DNA of 49,634 bases from Clostridiales bacterium (GTDB taxonomy: Bacteria; Bacillota; Clostridia; Oscillospirales; Oscillospiraceae), in contig JAJQCW010000023.1 of assembly GCA_021202515.1 (NCBI GenBank), positions 15,643 through 65,276 on the forward strand, read 5' to 3'. The notes beneath the pieces are model-generated. The model worked only from the letters and a program-made list of their open reading frames with translations. It ran no database searches and had not been told where the DNA came from. The translations under genes were made by a program, and so were the position numbers. Positions 23,535 through 32,158 of this stretch are shown piece after piece. Every line of letters begins with the position of its first letter. The stretch's first letter is position 1.

Positions 23535-24413
23535 TCAGTCCTCTGTCACGTGGACGTGGTTGTTAATGTGGTCGATGCAGTAACAGCGGTAGCCCGCGCA
23601 CTTGGAACAGTAACGGAACTCCAAATCGGGATAGTCCTGGTCGGTGCGGCCACACACGCAGCACTTGTGCAGATAGCCCTTGTGCTGCTGGGTCTCCTTG
23701 GCGGCCTTTTTGAAGTGGATGGTCTGGGAACTGGTCTGGTGCTGCACCCGCCGGGTGGTCCGCCGGGCGGCTCCCATCAGGTCAGCCCCGAAGAAGATGA
23801 AGTAGTTCAGCAAGGCGATGACCGGCAGCAGCGCATAGACGAACATCCCCGCCAGGCAGTAGCGGATGATTTGAATGACGAAGAGGGCCGCGTCCAGCCA
23901 GGCCAGGTATTTCACCTTGATGGGGATGATATAGAACAGCAGCACCCGCATATCCGGGTACAGAGTGGCGAAGGAGAAGAACAGGGACATGTTCACATAG
24001 TAGATGCTGGCTGTCTCGTAAGGGCAGTTGACCCCGCCGTTGAAAGCGGCGATAATCAGTCCGGTGATAACAGACAGCAACACCCCGGCGAAATAGAACA
24101 CATTAAAGCGGGCAGTACCCCAGTACCGTTCCAATTGGGAGCCGATGAAGTAGTAAAAATACAGCGTGATGGCAAAGAAAATCACGTTAGACGAGCTTTC
24201 CGGCACAAACACAAAGGAAATCAGCCGCCAGATCTGGCCCTGGAAAATGGCCGCCGGGATAAAGGCCAGCACGCTGGAAAAGGTGTAGCTGCTGAGCAGG
24301 TCCATCACATAGACGATGATGTTGCCGACAATGACCACCAGCATCAGGTTTGGAATCCCGAAGTTGGGGTGATTGTAACAAAAGCGGTCCACCGCCGCGC
24401 TGATTTTTTTCAA
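23535..24413 (-). CDS. Rhomboid-like membrane protein with C-terminal zinc ribbon
   Basis: This 292-residue protein has about six transmembrane segments between residues 22 and 205, with a rhomboid-like L1/helix region (IWRLISFVFVP, FYYFIGSQLERYWG). The GxSG serine and following catalytic His of active rhomboids are missing, so it looks like a pseudoprotease. The C-terminus carries KCCVCG, YCSKC and CYCIDHINNHVHV, a zinc-ribbon or B-box-like cluster of Cys and His. I chose the TTG start at 24413 because GGAGGGG lies five bases upstream and the ATG of MLVVIVGN would cut the first helix. It heads an operon with the coiled-coil protein. The role is unknown; membrane scaffolding is a guess. Confidence 0.78.
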   Translation of the reverse strand: MKKISAAVDRFCYNHPNFGIPNLMLVVIVGNIIVYVMDLLSSYTFSSVLAFIPAAIFQGQIWRLISFVFVPESSSNVIFFAITLYFYYFIGSQLERYWGTARFNVFYFAGVLLSVITGLIIAAFNGGVNCPYETASIYYVNMSLFFSFATLYPDMRVLLFYIIPIKVKYLAWLDAALFVIQIIRYCLAGMFVYALLPVIALLNYFIFFGADLMGAARRTTRRVQHQTSSQTIHFKKAAKETQQHKGYLHKCCVCGRTDQDYPDLEFRYCSKCAGYRCYCIDHINNHVHVTED

Positions 24414-24580
24414 GAGATCCCCTCCACAAAAGGTTCGGTTTTGGATGTTCACAACGCATATTGTAATGCGTACCCGCTGGAAAGTCCAGCGTAATTTATG
24501 AATTTTTGCGCAAAACCCGGTTTTTGACCGGTTCCCTGCCCCACCCCGCCGGAACATCCGGGAAAATGCGGGTTTTGCGA

Positions 24581-24609
24581 TTGCAGCGGGTCAAAATCTG
24601 TGATACAAT
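24581..24609 (+). promoter_or_regulatory. Promoter of ahcY
   Basis: TTGCAG and TACAAT are separated by 17 bases. The resulting leader of about 350 bases contains repeat copy A. Apart from that repeat the 24414-24964 spacer shows no gene or known riboswitch. Confidence 0.7.
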
Positions 24610-24632
24610 ATCCGGCGAATCAATTTTGCTTA

Positions 24633-24917
24633 CTGGTTGTCCCCTTGAATCAGCCTTATCTGTGAATTGCAGCCGGAAACCCCCTCCGCCACCGCCTAAA
24701 GGCGGCGGCCCTCCTCCGCCGTCAAGCGGCACTTCCGGGGCTTTGCCCCTCCCTGCCCTTTGCGACTCGCATGGCCTAAAGGCTATAGCTCCCTGCATTT
24801 GCGCTAAAGAGGAATTGGCTATTCGGCCAGCGCTTCACAGGGGAGGCAAGAGTGGTGGTCTGTTTTCAAAACGTACTGCTCTGTGGAAAACTTGTACTAT
24901 GCCGGGCAAAAGTGCTG
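24633..24917 (+). repeat. Hairpin-cassette repeat, copy A
   Basis: The left end CTGGTTGTCCCC and TCAGCC is followed by GGAAACCCCCTCCGCC. The cassettes then come in the order GCCTAAAGGC, CCGTCAAGCGG, GGGGCTTTGCCCC, and GCATGGCCTAAAGGCTATAGC. The right end is GGCAAGAGTGGTGGTC, CTCTGTGGAAAACTTG and CTATGCCGGG. The right end is shared with copy E and the left with copy C. Confidence 0.85.
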
Positions 24918-24964
24918 TGTAAAGGGGAAAGTCAGATTTTGTTTTGCGAAAGGAACGTTTGCAT

Positions 24965-26209
24965 ATGAGTACCATCAAGGACCCGTCCCTGGCTCCCTCC
25001 GGCCTGCGAAAAATCGAGTGGGTGCGGTCTTTTATGCCCTCCCTCTCCGCCATTGAGAAGCGGTTCGAGGAAGAAAAGCCCTTCCGGGGGCTGCGCATCG
25101 CCGTCTCCGTCCACCTGGAGGCCAAGACCGCCAACCTGGGCCTGGTGCTGGCCAAGGGTGGCGCAGAGGTCCATCTGACCGGCTGCAACCCCCTCTCCAC
25201 CCAGGACGACGTGGCGGCGGCAGTGGCCTCCCTGGGCGTGGAGACCTACGGCATCCACGGCGTCACGCCGGAGGAGTACGAGGACCTGCTGGTGCAGGCT
25301 CTATCCTGCCACCCCCACCTCATCGTGGACGACGGCGGCGACCTCATCAACCTGCTGGGAGGAAAGCGCTCCGACCTGGCGGACTGTCTCATCGGCGGCT
25401 GCGAGGAGACCACCACCGGCATTCACCGGCTGAAAGCCCGTGAGCGGGAAGGGCTGCTGCCCTGCGCGATGATGGCGGTGAACGACGCCAAGGCCAAGCA
25501 CTACTATGACAACAAATACGGCACCGGACAGTCTGTGTGGACCGCCATTATGGACACCAGCAACCTGGTGGTGGCGGGCAAGACCGTGGTAGTGGCCGGG
25601 TACGGCTGGTGCGGCAAGGGCACAGCCATGCGCGCCAAAGGCATGGGCGCCAACGTCATCGTCACCGAAATCGACCCCTTCAAGGCGCTGGACGCTACCA
25701 TGAACGGCTTCCGGGTCATGCCCATGGACGAGGCCGCGAAATACGGCGACATCTTCGTCACCGTCACCGGCTGCAAGGACGTCATCACCCCCAAACACTT
25801 CGCCGTGATGAAGGACCAGGCCCTGTTGACCAACGCCGGCCACTTCGACTGCGAGGTGGACGTGGCCAGCCTCCGGCGCATGGCGGTGAAAGAGACCCTC
25901 CGCCGGGACAACATCGTGGGCTACACCCTCCCCGACGGGCGCACGCTCAACGTCATCGGCGAAGGGCGGCTGGTAAACCTGGCGGCGGGCAACGGCCACC
26001 CGGCGGAGATCATGGACATGAGTTTTTCCGTTCAGGCCCTGAGCTTGGAGTGGCTGCTGAAGCACCGGGAAAGCCTGGAAAAGAAGCTCTACCTCGTCCC
26101 CGCCGAGATCGACGACGAAATTGGCCGGGTCAAGCTGGCGGCCATGGGCCTCGCCATCGACTCGCTGACCGACGAGCAGCGGGACTACCTGGCCGGGTGG
26201 AAAGCCTGA
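24965..26209 (+). CDS. ahcY: Adenosylhomocysteinase
   Basis: AhcY (414 residues) splits S-adenosylhomocysteine into adenosine and homocysteine, recycling the product of methyl transfer. Conserved parts are SVHLEAKTANL (substrate domain), GGCEETTTGIHRL, the catalytic VNDAKAKHYYDNKYGTGQS, and the NAD site VVAGYGWCGKGTA, then TNAGHFDCEVD. The C-terminus ends QRDYLAGWKA rather than the animal-type Tyr-Arg-Tyr. ATG at 24965 follows AAAGGAA. Copies of the hairpin repeat lie on both sides in the same orientation, and upstream one is inside the leader. No SAH riboswitch could be recognised. Confidence 0.96.
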   Translation: MSTIKDPSLAPSGLRKIEWVRSFMPSLSAIEKRFEEEKPFRGLRIAVSVHLEAKTANLGLVLAKGGAEVHLTGCNPLSTQDDVAAAVASLGVETYGIHGVTPEEYEDLLVQALSCHPHLIVDDGGDLINLLGGKRSDLADCLIGGCEETTTGIHRLKAREREGLLPCAMMAVNDAKAKHYYDNKYGTGQSVWTAIMDTSNLVVAGKTVVVAGYGWCGKGTAMRAKGMGANVIVTEIDPFKALDATMNGFRVMPMDEAAKYGDIFVTVTGCKDVITPKHFAVMKDQALLTNAGHFDCEVDVASLRRMAVKETLRRDNIVGYTLPDGRTLNVIGEGRLVNLAAGNGHPAEIMDMSFSVQALSLEWLLKHRESLEKKLYLVPAEIDDEIGRVKLAAMGLAIDSLTDEQRDYLAGWKA

Positions 26210-26238
26210 CGAACAAGAAACGTTCCCGGCAAAAGGGC

Positions 26239-26267
26239 TTGTTTTTTGCCGGTATTTGGGCTATACT
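26239..26267 (+). promoter_or_regulatory. Possible promoter of asnS
   Basis: TTGTTT and TATACT are separated by 17 bases. It overlaps a CCGGCAAAA/TTTTGCCGG hairpin (26226-26252) that may end ahcY transcription. A second GCTATACTT follows 14 bases later. Confidence 0.5.
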
Positions 26268-26325
26268 TGTTGAGCTATACTTTTTTCGTTGTATTATTAT
26301 GATTTGTGTATTCTTTTTACGCAGC

Positions 26326-26566
26326 CCCTGCGTGAAACCCCTCCGCCGTCAAGCGGCACTTCCGGGGCTTTGCCCCTCCCTGCGCCACCGCCTGAAGGCG
26401 GCGGCCCTCCTCCCCTTTTGCGACTCGCATGGCCTGACGGCCATCGCTCTCTGCATTTGCGCTAAAAAAGGAATTGGCCATTCGGCCAGCGCTTCACAGG
26501 GGAGGCAAGAGGGGTGGTCAATCACGAAACAAACGTCTTATTTTTTACGCTAAAGCTGTGGAAAAA
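26326..26566 (+). repeat. Hairpin-cassette repeat, copy B
   Basis: The same cassettes as copy A occur, but in the order CCGTCAAGCGG, GGGGCTTTGCCCC, GCCTGAAGGC, then GCATGGCCTGACGGCCATCGC. The following 90 bases (TGCATTTGCGCTAAA, GCGCTTCACAGGGGAGG) are nearly identical to copy A. It occupies the asnS leader; the 26210-26615 spacer has no gene. Confidence 0.85.
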
Positions 26567-26615
26567 GATTACCAAAACTAAAACTTGCGCCTGCGGCGCA
26601 CAGGAGGCTCCTGAT

Positions 26616-28007
26616 ATGGAACGCACGACTATTGCACAGCTTTACGCGGATTCCGACGCCTTTGCCGACCAGACCGTCACCGTGGCGGGGTGGGCCAGGA
26701 CGATCCGCAACATGAAAAACCTGGGGTTCCTCTCCCTGAACGACGGAAGCTGCTTCAAATGCCTTCAGGTGATTTTGGACAAATCTCTGGAAAACTATAC
26801 CGAGGTCGCCGGGCAGAACGTGGGCGCGGCCTTTATCGTGGTGGGCAAGCTGGTGCTGACCCCCGCCGCCAAGCAGCCCTTTGAGCTGCAAGCCGCCACT
26901 GTCACCGTGGAGGGGGCCTCCGCGCCGGATTACCCCCTGCAAAAGAAGCGGCACACCACCGAGTTTTTGCGCACCATCCAGCACCTGCGGCCCCGCACCA
27001 ATCTCTTTTCCGCCACCTTCCGGGTGCGGAGCGTAGCCGCCCACGCCATCCACTGCTTCTTCCAGGACCGGGGGTTCGTCTATGTCCACACGCCCCTCAT
27101 CACCGGCTCCGACTGCGAGGGCGCCGGGGAGATGTTCAGCGTCACCACGCTGGATTTGGAGAACGTCCCCAAGACCCCGGACGGGAAGGTGGACTGGTCC
27201 AAGGACTTCTTTGGCAAGCACACCAGCCTGACCGTCTCCGGCCAGCTCAACTGTGAGAACTTCGCCATGGCCTTCGGCAACGTGTACACCTTCGGCCCCA
27301 CCTTCCGGGCAGAGAACTCCAACACCCAGCGCCACGCCGCCGAGTTCTGGATGATCGAGCCGGAGATCGCCTTCGCCGACCTGAACGACGACATGGACCT
27401 GGCCGAGGCCATGATTAAGTATATCATCCGCTTTGTCATGGAAAAATGTCCCGACGAGATGGACTTCTTCAACAGCTTTGTGGACAAGGGCCTGAAAGAC
27501 CGGCTGACCCATGTGGCCGAGTCGGAGTTTGGCCGGGTCACCTACACCGAGGCGGTGGACATCCTGCAAAAGTCCGGCAAAAAGTTCGACTACCCCGTCA
27601 CCTGGGGCTGCGACCTCCAGACCGAGCACGAACGCTACCTGACCGAGGAGCACTTCAAGCGCCCGGTGTTCGTCACCGACTACCCCAAGGAGATCAAAGC
27701 CTTCTATATGCGCCTCAACGACGACGGCAAGACCGTGGCCGCGGCGGACTGCCTGGTGCCCGGCATCGGGGAGATCATCGGCGGCTCCCAGCGCGAGGAG
27801 CGGCTGGACCTGCTGGAGCAGCGCATCAATGAGCTGGGCATGAACCCAGACGATTACAAGTATTACCTGGACCTGCGGCGCTATGGCGGCTGTCGTCACG
27901 CGGGGTTCGGCTTGGGCTTCGAGCGGATGGTCATGTACCTGACCGGCGTGTCCAACATCCGGGACGTGCTGCCCCATCCCAGGACTGTGGGCAACGCGGA
28001 GTTTTAA
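26616..28007 (+). CDS. asnS: Asparaginyl-tRNA synthetase
   Basis: AsnS (463 residues) charges tRNA-Asn. An N-terminal OB-fold anticodon domain ([19 protein letters not shown]) precedes a class IIb catalytic core. Motif 2 is [21 protein letters not shown] and motif 3 is [18 protein letters not shown]. The insertion and length agree with bacterial AsnS rather than AspS. ATG at 26616 follows AGGAGG; the frame also opens at 26514, inside the repeat. No T-box leader (specifier hairpin, TGGNACC-type box) could be found upstream, which is unusual for a Firmicute synthetase. A strong terminator follows. Confidence 0.97.
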   Translation: MERTTIAQLYADSDAFADQTVTVAGWARTIRNMKNLGFLSLNDGSCFKCLQVILDKSLENYTEVAGQNVGAAFIVVGKLVLTPAAKQPFELQAATVTVEGASAPDYPLQKKRHTTEFLRTIQHLRPRTNLFSATFRVRSVAAHAIHCFFQDRGFVYVHTPLITGSDCEGAGEMFSVTTLDLENVPKTPDGKVDWSKDFFGKHTSLTVSGQLNCENFAMAFGNVYTFGPTFRAENSNTQRHAAEFWMIEPEIAFADLNDDMDLAEAMIKYIIRFVMEKCPDEMDFFNSFVDKGLKDRLTHVAESEFGRVTYTEAVDILQKSGKKFDYPVTWGCDLQTEHERYLTEEHFKRPVFVTDYPKEIKAFYMRLNDDGKTVAAADCLVPGIGEIIGGSQREERLDLLEQRINELGMNPDDYKYYLDLRRYGGCRHAGFGLGFERMVMYLTGVSNIRDVLPHPRTVGNAEF

Positions 28008-28027
28008 GGCAACATCAAGAGATGCAA

Positions 28028-28060
28028 AAACCGTCCAGGCGCAAAGCCTGGGCGGTTTGT
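28028..28060 (+). terminator. Terminator of asnS
   Basis: The 13-bp stem AAACCGTCCAGGC/GCCTGGGCGGTTT has one wobble pair and is followed by GTTAT. Confidence 0.85.
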
Positions 28061-28092
28061 TATAGATATGTGAAGTTGAGGAGGATAGGCGG

Positions 28093-28416
28093 TCAGTCCA
28101 TTGCCGCAAAACACGCAACCAAATATATAACACCCAACACAATGGCCGCAAATAATAGTCGATAGGGTCTGGGCGCTATTACAGTCTCCTCTGGTGCCTT
28201 TGGTTTGGGTATGCGCCTCCAAATTTTCCCTTTCACAAACAATAATGAAAACACAATCAATAAACCCACCAGCACACGGGCCCAAATGTCATGATGAAGA
28301 TACATAGACTGATCAATAGCATTGTACACTACTGTAGCTATGAATATGGCCCATTCCACAAGTTTAAGTGCGCCCCCTTTTGCGAAATCCACCAGTGTTT
28401 GCAGCAGTTCCCCCAT
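28093..28416 (-). CDS. Small membrane protein, unknown
   Basis: This 107-residue protein has two or three hydrophobic segments: about 20-35 (WAIFIATVVYNAI), 44-62 (ARVLVGLLIVFSLLFV) and 85-105 (LLFAAIVLGVIYLVAC). No family is recognised. ATG at 28416 follows GGGGGGAAG; an in-frame ATG lies at 28431. The DNA is clearly AT-richer than its neighbours, with codons such as ATA and AAT more common, which suggests recent acquisition. It is a single gene between the asnS terminator and another terminator. Confidence 0.65.
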   Translation of the reverse strand: MGELLQTLVDFAKGGALKLVEWAIFIATVVYNAIDQSMYLHHDIWARVLVGLLIVFSLLFVKGKIWRRIPKPKAPEETVIAPRPYRLLFAAIVLGVIYLVACFAAMD

Positions 28417-28497
28417 CTTTCTTCCCCCCATCGGCGGTTCTTAGCTGCCTCTATTATACAAATCTCGACACCGTTCGTCAACTTTTTTCCAAAAGAA

Positions 28498-28537
28498 CGC
28501 AAAAACCTGTCTGCGAAGAAATCCCGCAGACAGGTTT
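28498..28537 (-). terminator. Terminator downstream of CorC/HlyC-type gene
   Basis: The 13-bp stem AAACCTGTCTGCG/CGCAGACAGGTTT is followed by TTTTTGCG on the minus strand, about 125 bases after the gene's stop. Confidence 0.8.
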
Positions 28538-28634
28538 GTCGAAACTATGTGGTTGACACAGGACGCGACGGCGCCGAAAAAGCGCGGCCTCTTATGCAGG
28601 AATGTTCCTGCACCGAATCCTCCTGCAAACCTGG

Positions 28635-28670
28635 CAATTGCACCTTGCACATTGCTAATTGCTAATTGTG
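28635..28670 (-). repeat. Stop-codon heptamer repeat, copy 3
   Basis: Read on the minus strand: CAATTAGCAATTAGCAATGT and further. The TAG stop and the last Asn codon of the upstream gene are part of it. Confidence 0.8.
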
Positions 28671-29918
28671 TTCCTCGTCCTCTTCCGGCAGGACGACCAC
28701 GCGAATTTCCAGCACCCGCATCCGCCGGATGGCCGTCACCGTGACCTCCAGGTTCTCATAGCGGAACTGGTCGCCCACGCGGGGAATGTGGCCCAGCTCG
28801 TCGATGACCCAGCCGGACACCGTGGCGGCGTCGCAGTCCTCCCGGATGCTCAGCAGCTCAAACACGTCGCTCAGGTTGGCGGAGCAGGAAATCAGGTAGG
28901 AGCCATCCTCCTGCTTCTTGATGACCTCCACCACCTCGTCGTGTTCATCCCAAATCTCGCCCACCAGCTCCTCCAAAATGTCCTCCAGGGTGATGATGCC
29001 CTCGGTGCCGCCAAACTCGTCCACCACAATAGCCATATGGATTTTGGCCCGCTGCATTTTGGTCAGCACGTCGGACGCCTGCTCCGAGGGAGTGGTGTAG
29101 AGGGCGGGGGAAATCAGGTGCCGCCAGTTGCTATCCTCTGACAGCTTTGCTTTATGGAAGTCCTTTTCGTGGATCAGTCCCAGGATGTGGTCCCGGTTCT
29201 CGTGGTAGACGGGGATGCGGGAGAAGTCGCTCTCCTCAAACAGCGCGTCCAGCTCCGGCACAGTCAGCGTGTCCTCGGCGGCCACCATGTCCACTCGGGG
29301 GACGAAAATCTCGCCCACCTCCAGGTCGCCGAACTCGATGGCGCTGCGGATCAGCTTGCCCTCGTCTGCCTCCAGACCGCCTTCGTTTTCCGCCTCGGAG
29401 ACCATGGTGATCAGCTCCTCGCCGGTGATGCTGTCGTCCTCGGCGGAGTGAAACACCTTCTCCAGCATGGACTGCCACAGAGAGAAAAAGGCGGTCAGCG
29501 GGGTCAATATCACCAAAATCGCTCGCAGGATGGGCGTGACCGCCATAGCCACCGTCTCCGGGGCCTGCTTTGCCAGGGTCTTGGGGGAGACCTCCCCGAA
29601 AATCAGCACCGTCACCGTCATGACAATGGTGGAGATGGTGGGGCCGTATCCATAGAAAAACCGGGTGAACAGCAGCGTCGCCACTGTGGTGGCCACGATG
29701 TTGACGATGTTGTTGCCGATGAGGATGCCGGAAAGCAGCTTGTTGTAGTCCTCCGCCAAGGCCAGCGTGTCCGCCGCCCTGCGGTCGCCGTCCTCGGCGC
29801 GGTTTTTCAACCGGATTTTGTTGAGGGAATTAAACGCCGTCTCTGTGGCGGAAAAAAAGGCGCTTCCGCAGCAGAGCAGCACCAGCGCGATTATCATGCT
29901 GATACTATGACTGTCCAT
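28662..29918 (-). CDS. CorC/HlyC family membrane protein (CNNM, CBS)
   Basis: This 418-residue protein has a DUF21/CNNM membrane domain (1-190; [20 protein letters not shown] near 22, [19 protein letters not shown] and [13 protein letters not shown]). A pair of CBS domains (200-320; [31 protein letters not shown] and [20 protein letters not shown]) and a C-terminal CorC_HlyC transporter-associated domain follow. The family is linked to magnesium or cobalt efflux and is often labelled hemolysin; haemolysis is not implied. The length is usual. Its last codon and stop lie in a heptamer repeat. It appears to be monocistronic. Confidence 0.93.
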   Translation of the reverse strand: MDSHSISMIIALVLLCCGSAFFSATETAFNSLNKIRLKNRAEDGDRRAADTLALAEDYNKLLSGILIGNNIVNIVATTVATLLFTRFFYGYGPTISTIVMTVTVLIFGEVSPKTLAKQAPETVAMAVTPILRAILVILTPLTAFFSLWQSMLEKVFHSAEDDSITGEELITMVSEAENEGGLEADEGKLIRSAIEFGDLEVGEIFVPRVDMVAAEDTLTVPELDALFEESDFSRIPVYHENRDHILGLIHEKDFHKAKLSEDSNWRHLISPALYTTPSEQASDVLTKMQRAKIHMAIVVDEFGGTEGIITLEDILEELVGEIWDEHDEVVEVIKKQEDGSYLISCSANLSDVFELLSIREDCDAATVSGWVIDELGHIPRVGDQFRYENLEVTVTAIRRMRVLEIRVVVLPEEDEEHN

Positions 29919-29986
29919 GTAAGGAACATCACTCTCCTAAATAAGCAAAAAACGATACAAAGAAAAATTGCGCGGCGCGTGGCCCG

Positions 29987-30265
29987 TCACTGCGCCGCTG
30001 CTAAAAACACCTGGTATTGTGCATCCAGCCAGGCCAGCACCTGACCGTATCCCGCCTCGTCCATGGGAAAACGGGCCGTGTCCACCACCTGGCTCTCCGC
30101 CAGGCAATATTCCCCGTACCAGACCTGACAGGCCAGCTCCTTGCCCTCGTCTCCCTCCTCCGGGTTGACAAAAAAGCGCAGGCCCCGGTAACTGCCATAG
30201 AAACCGTTGCCGTTCTGGAAGGTGTAGAGGTTTGGCAGGTAAAAACGTTCATCCTCGGAAATCAT
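29987..30265 (-). CDS. Small conserved-looking protein, unknown
   Basis: A 92-residue acidic protein with an aromatic-rich start (MISEDERFYLPNLYTFQNG) and a predicted beta-rich body (GSYRGLRFFVNP, LACQVWYGEYCLAES), then a helical C-terminus (YGQVLAWLDAQYQVFLAAA). It has no signal peptide or membrane segment. The layout suggests a small single-domain cytosolic protein; I recognise no family. ATG follows AGGAGG at good spacing. It is 68 bases upstream of the CorC/HlyC gene on the same strand and could be cotranscribed with it. Confidence 0.75.
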   Translation of the reverse strand: MISEDERFYLPNLYTFQNGNGFYGSYRGLRFFVNPEEGDEGKELACQVWYGEYCLAESQVVDTARFPMDEAGYGQVLAWLDAQYQVFLAAAQ

Positions 30266-30472
30266 GCCGCTGCCTCCTGTCCTGTTCCTGGCCGTGTCTT
30301 ACTGTGTATTGTAACCGATTTGCGGGAAAAGTCAAGAACAGGGAACGCATTTTTGCCGGGCGTATTTGGCGCGGTGGAGACCATCGTGGCAGTCTGCCCA
30401 TTTTTCCTGTGAAAATTGGTCGGTACACTGCCGCCTGACAAGTTTTTTACCGAAAAATACAACAGAATACCA

Positions 30473-30501
30473 TTGTCTGATTCGGCAAAGTAGGGTATAC
30501 T
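30473..30501 (+). promoter_or_regulatory. Promoter of pyk
   Basis: TTGTCT and TATACT are separated by 17 bases, about 95 bases before the ATG. The rest of the 30266-30596 spacer shows nothing else that I can identify. Confidence 0.75.
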
Positions 30502-30596
30502 TAGAGATGGAAATGGAAAATTAGGATGGCTGTCCGTATTCACTGATTGTCCTCAAGACGATGCCTCAAACCACATGACAGAAAGGAAGACAACAA

Positions 30597-32075
30597 ATGA
30601 AACGCACCAAAATCATCTGCACCATCGGCCCCGCCTGCTCCGACGAAGAGACCCTGACCGCTATGATCCAGGCCGGCATGAACGTGGCCCGGCTGAACTT
30701 CTCCCACGGCACCCACGAGGAGCAGCAGTTGAAGATCGACCTCATCAAGAAGGTGCGTGACAAGCTCCGCGAGCCGATTCCCATTCTGCTGGACACCAAA
30801 GGCCCCGAATACCGCATCGGCACCTTTGCAGACCATAAAATCGAGCTGAAGGACGGCGACGCCTTCACCTTCACCACCGAGAGCGTGGAGGGCACCCAGG
30901 AGCGGGTCAGCGTCTCCTACAAGGGCCTGGTGGGCGACCTGGATGTGGGCGACATCATCCTGGTCAATGACGGCCTGGTAAAGTTCCAGGTGAAGGAAAA
31001 GACCGCCACCGACCTGATTTGTGATGTCCTCATCGGCGGCGTCCTCTCCGACCGGAAGAGCATGAGCTTCCCGGACAAGGTCCTCAAGCAGGTTTACCTG
31101 AGCAAGCAGGACAAGGCCGACCTGCTCTTCGGCATCCAGAACGACGTGGACTTCGTGGCCTGCTCCTTCGTCTCCTGCGCCCAGGACGTCATCGACGTGC
31201 GCAACTTCCTGGACGCTAACGGCGGCAAGGACATCCAGCTCATCGCCAAGCTGGAGAACCGGGCCGGCGTGGACAACGCCGAGGAAATTTTGGAGCACTC
31301 CGCCGGCCTGATGGTGGCTCGCGGCGACCTGGGCGTGGAGATCCCCTATGTGGAGCTGCCCGCCATCCAGAAGCGCCTCATCACCATCTGCCGCCTGAAG
31401 GGTGGCCTGGCCATCACCGCCACCGAAATGCTGGAGTCCATGATTTCCAAGCCCCGTCCCACCCGTGCGGAGATCTCCGACGTGGCCAACGCCGTCTTTG
31501 ACGGCACCAGCGCCATCATGCTCTCCGGCGAGACCGCCGCGGGCCGCTATCCCGTGGAGTCCGTCACCGCCATGGCCAACATCGCTGTGGAGGCGGAGAA
31601 GAACACCCACTACGCTGAGCGGTTCAAGCGCTACAACTTCGAGCTGAAAAACCTCAACGACGCCCTGTCTCACTCCACCTGCCAGTTGGCCATCGACACC
31701 AACGCCACCTGCATCGTGGCCACCACCCGCACCGGCACCACGGGCCGGATGATCTGCCGGTTCCGCGCCCCCATGCCCATCATCGGCATGACCACCAACG
31801 AGAAGGCTTACCGGCAACTGGCCCTGAGCTGGAACGTCAAGCCCATGATCGTGGAGGAATTTTACTCCACCGACGTGCTGTTCTATCACGCGGTCATCAT
31901 GGCCCGGGCCTCCGGCCTTGCCAAGGCGGGCGACACCATCGTCATCACCGGCGGCATGACCAACGGTAAGAGCGGCAACACCAACCTCATCAAGGTCGAG
32001 ACCCTCAGCGAGGTCCCTGAGCGGCGGTTCGGCCTGATCGCCGAGGCCGCGCAGATGGGCCATATAGAAGAGTAA
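30597..32075 (+). CDS. pyk: Pyruvate kinase
   Basis: Pyk (492 residues) converts phosphoenolpyruvate and ADP to pyruvate and ATP in glycolysis. Conserved parts are KIICTIGPACSDEETL, the substrate and Mg/K site stretch MNVARLNFSHGTHEE, ILLDTKGPEYRIG, the B-domain, IAKLENRAGVDNAEEIL with catalytic Lys, MVARGDLGVEIP, and SKPRPTRAEISDVANAVFDG. The C-terminal regulatory domain ends with KVETL. There is no extra PEP-utiliser domain, unlike Bacillus. The ribosome site is AAAGGAAG. It is monocistronic and convergent with a LacI-type gene, sharing a bidirectional terminator. Confidence 0.97.
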   Translation: MKRTKIICTIGPACSDEETLTAMIQAGMNVARLNFSHGTHEEQQLKIDLIKKVRDKLREPIPILLDTKGPEYRIGTFADHKIELKDGDAFTFTTESVEGTQERVSVSYKGLVGDLDVGDIILVNDGLVKFQVKEKTATDLICDVLIGGVLSDRKSMSFPDKVLKQVYLSKQDKADLLFGIQNDVDFVACSFVSCAQDVIDVRNFLDANGGKDIQLIAKLENRAGVDNAEEILEHSAGLMVARGDLGVEIPYVELPAIQKRLITICRLKGGLAITATEMLESMISKPRPTRAEISDVANAVFDGTSAIMLSGETAAGRYPVESVTAMANIAVEAEKNTHYAERFKRYNFELKNLNDALSHSTCQLAIDTNATCIVATTRTGTTGRMICRFRAPMPIIGMTTNEKAYRQLALSWNVKPMIVEEFYSTDVLFYHAVIMARASGLAKAGDTIVITGGMTNGKSGNTNLIKVETLSEVPERRFGLIAEAAQMGHIEE

Positions 32076-32101
32076 GCGATAAAATCCCAACCATACACAG
32101 C

Positions 32102-32150
32102 AAAACACGCCCGGATACAGTACAAAACCTGTATCCGGGCGCGGTGTTTT
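32102..32150. terminator. Bidirectional terminator, pyk / LacI-type gene
   Basis: The long stem CGCCCGGATACAG/CTGTATCCGGGCG is flanked by AAAACA and TGTTTT, so it can end transcripts from both sides. Confidence 0.9.
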
Positions 32151-32158
32151 CAACGGAA

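Noticed and set aside
24610-24964. SAH riboswitch in front of ahcY
   Set aside because: The leader is made of the dispersed hairpin repeat, and I could not find the conserved SAH riboswitch core.
24633-26566. ahcY flanked by insertion sequence ends
   Set aside because: The two flanking copies are direct, not inverted, have no transposase between them, and similar copies occur alone elsewhere in the window.
28662-29918. Reading the CorC/HlyC-type protein as a haemolysin toxin
   Set aside because: CNNM, CBS and CorC domains point to ion transport; the haemolysin label is historical.
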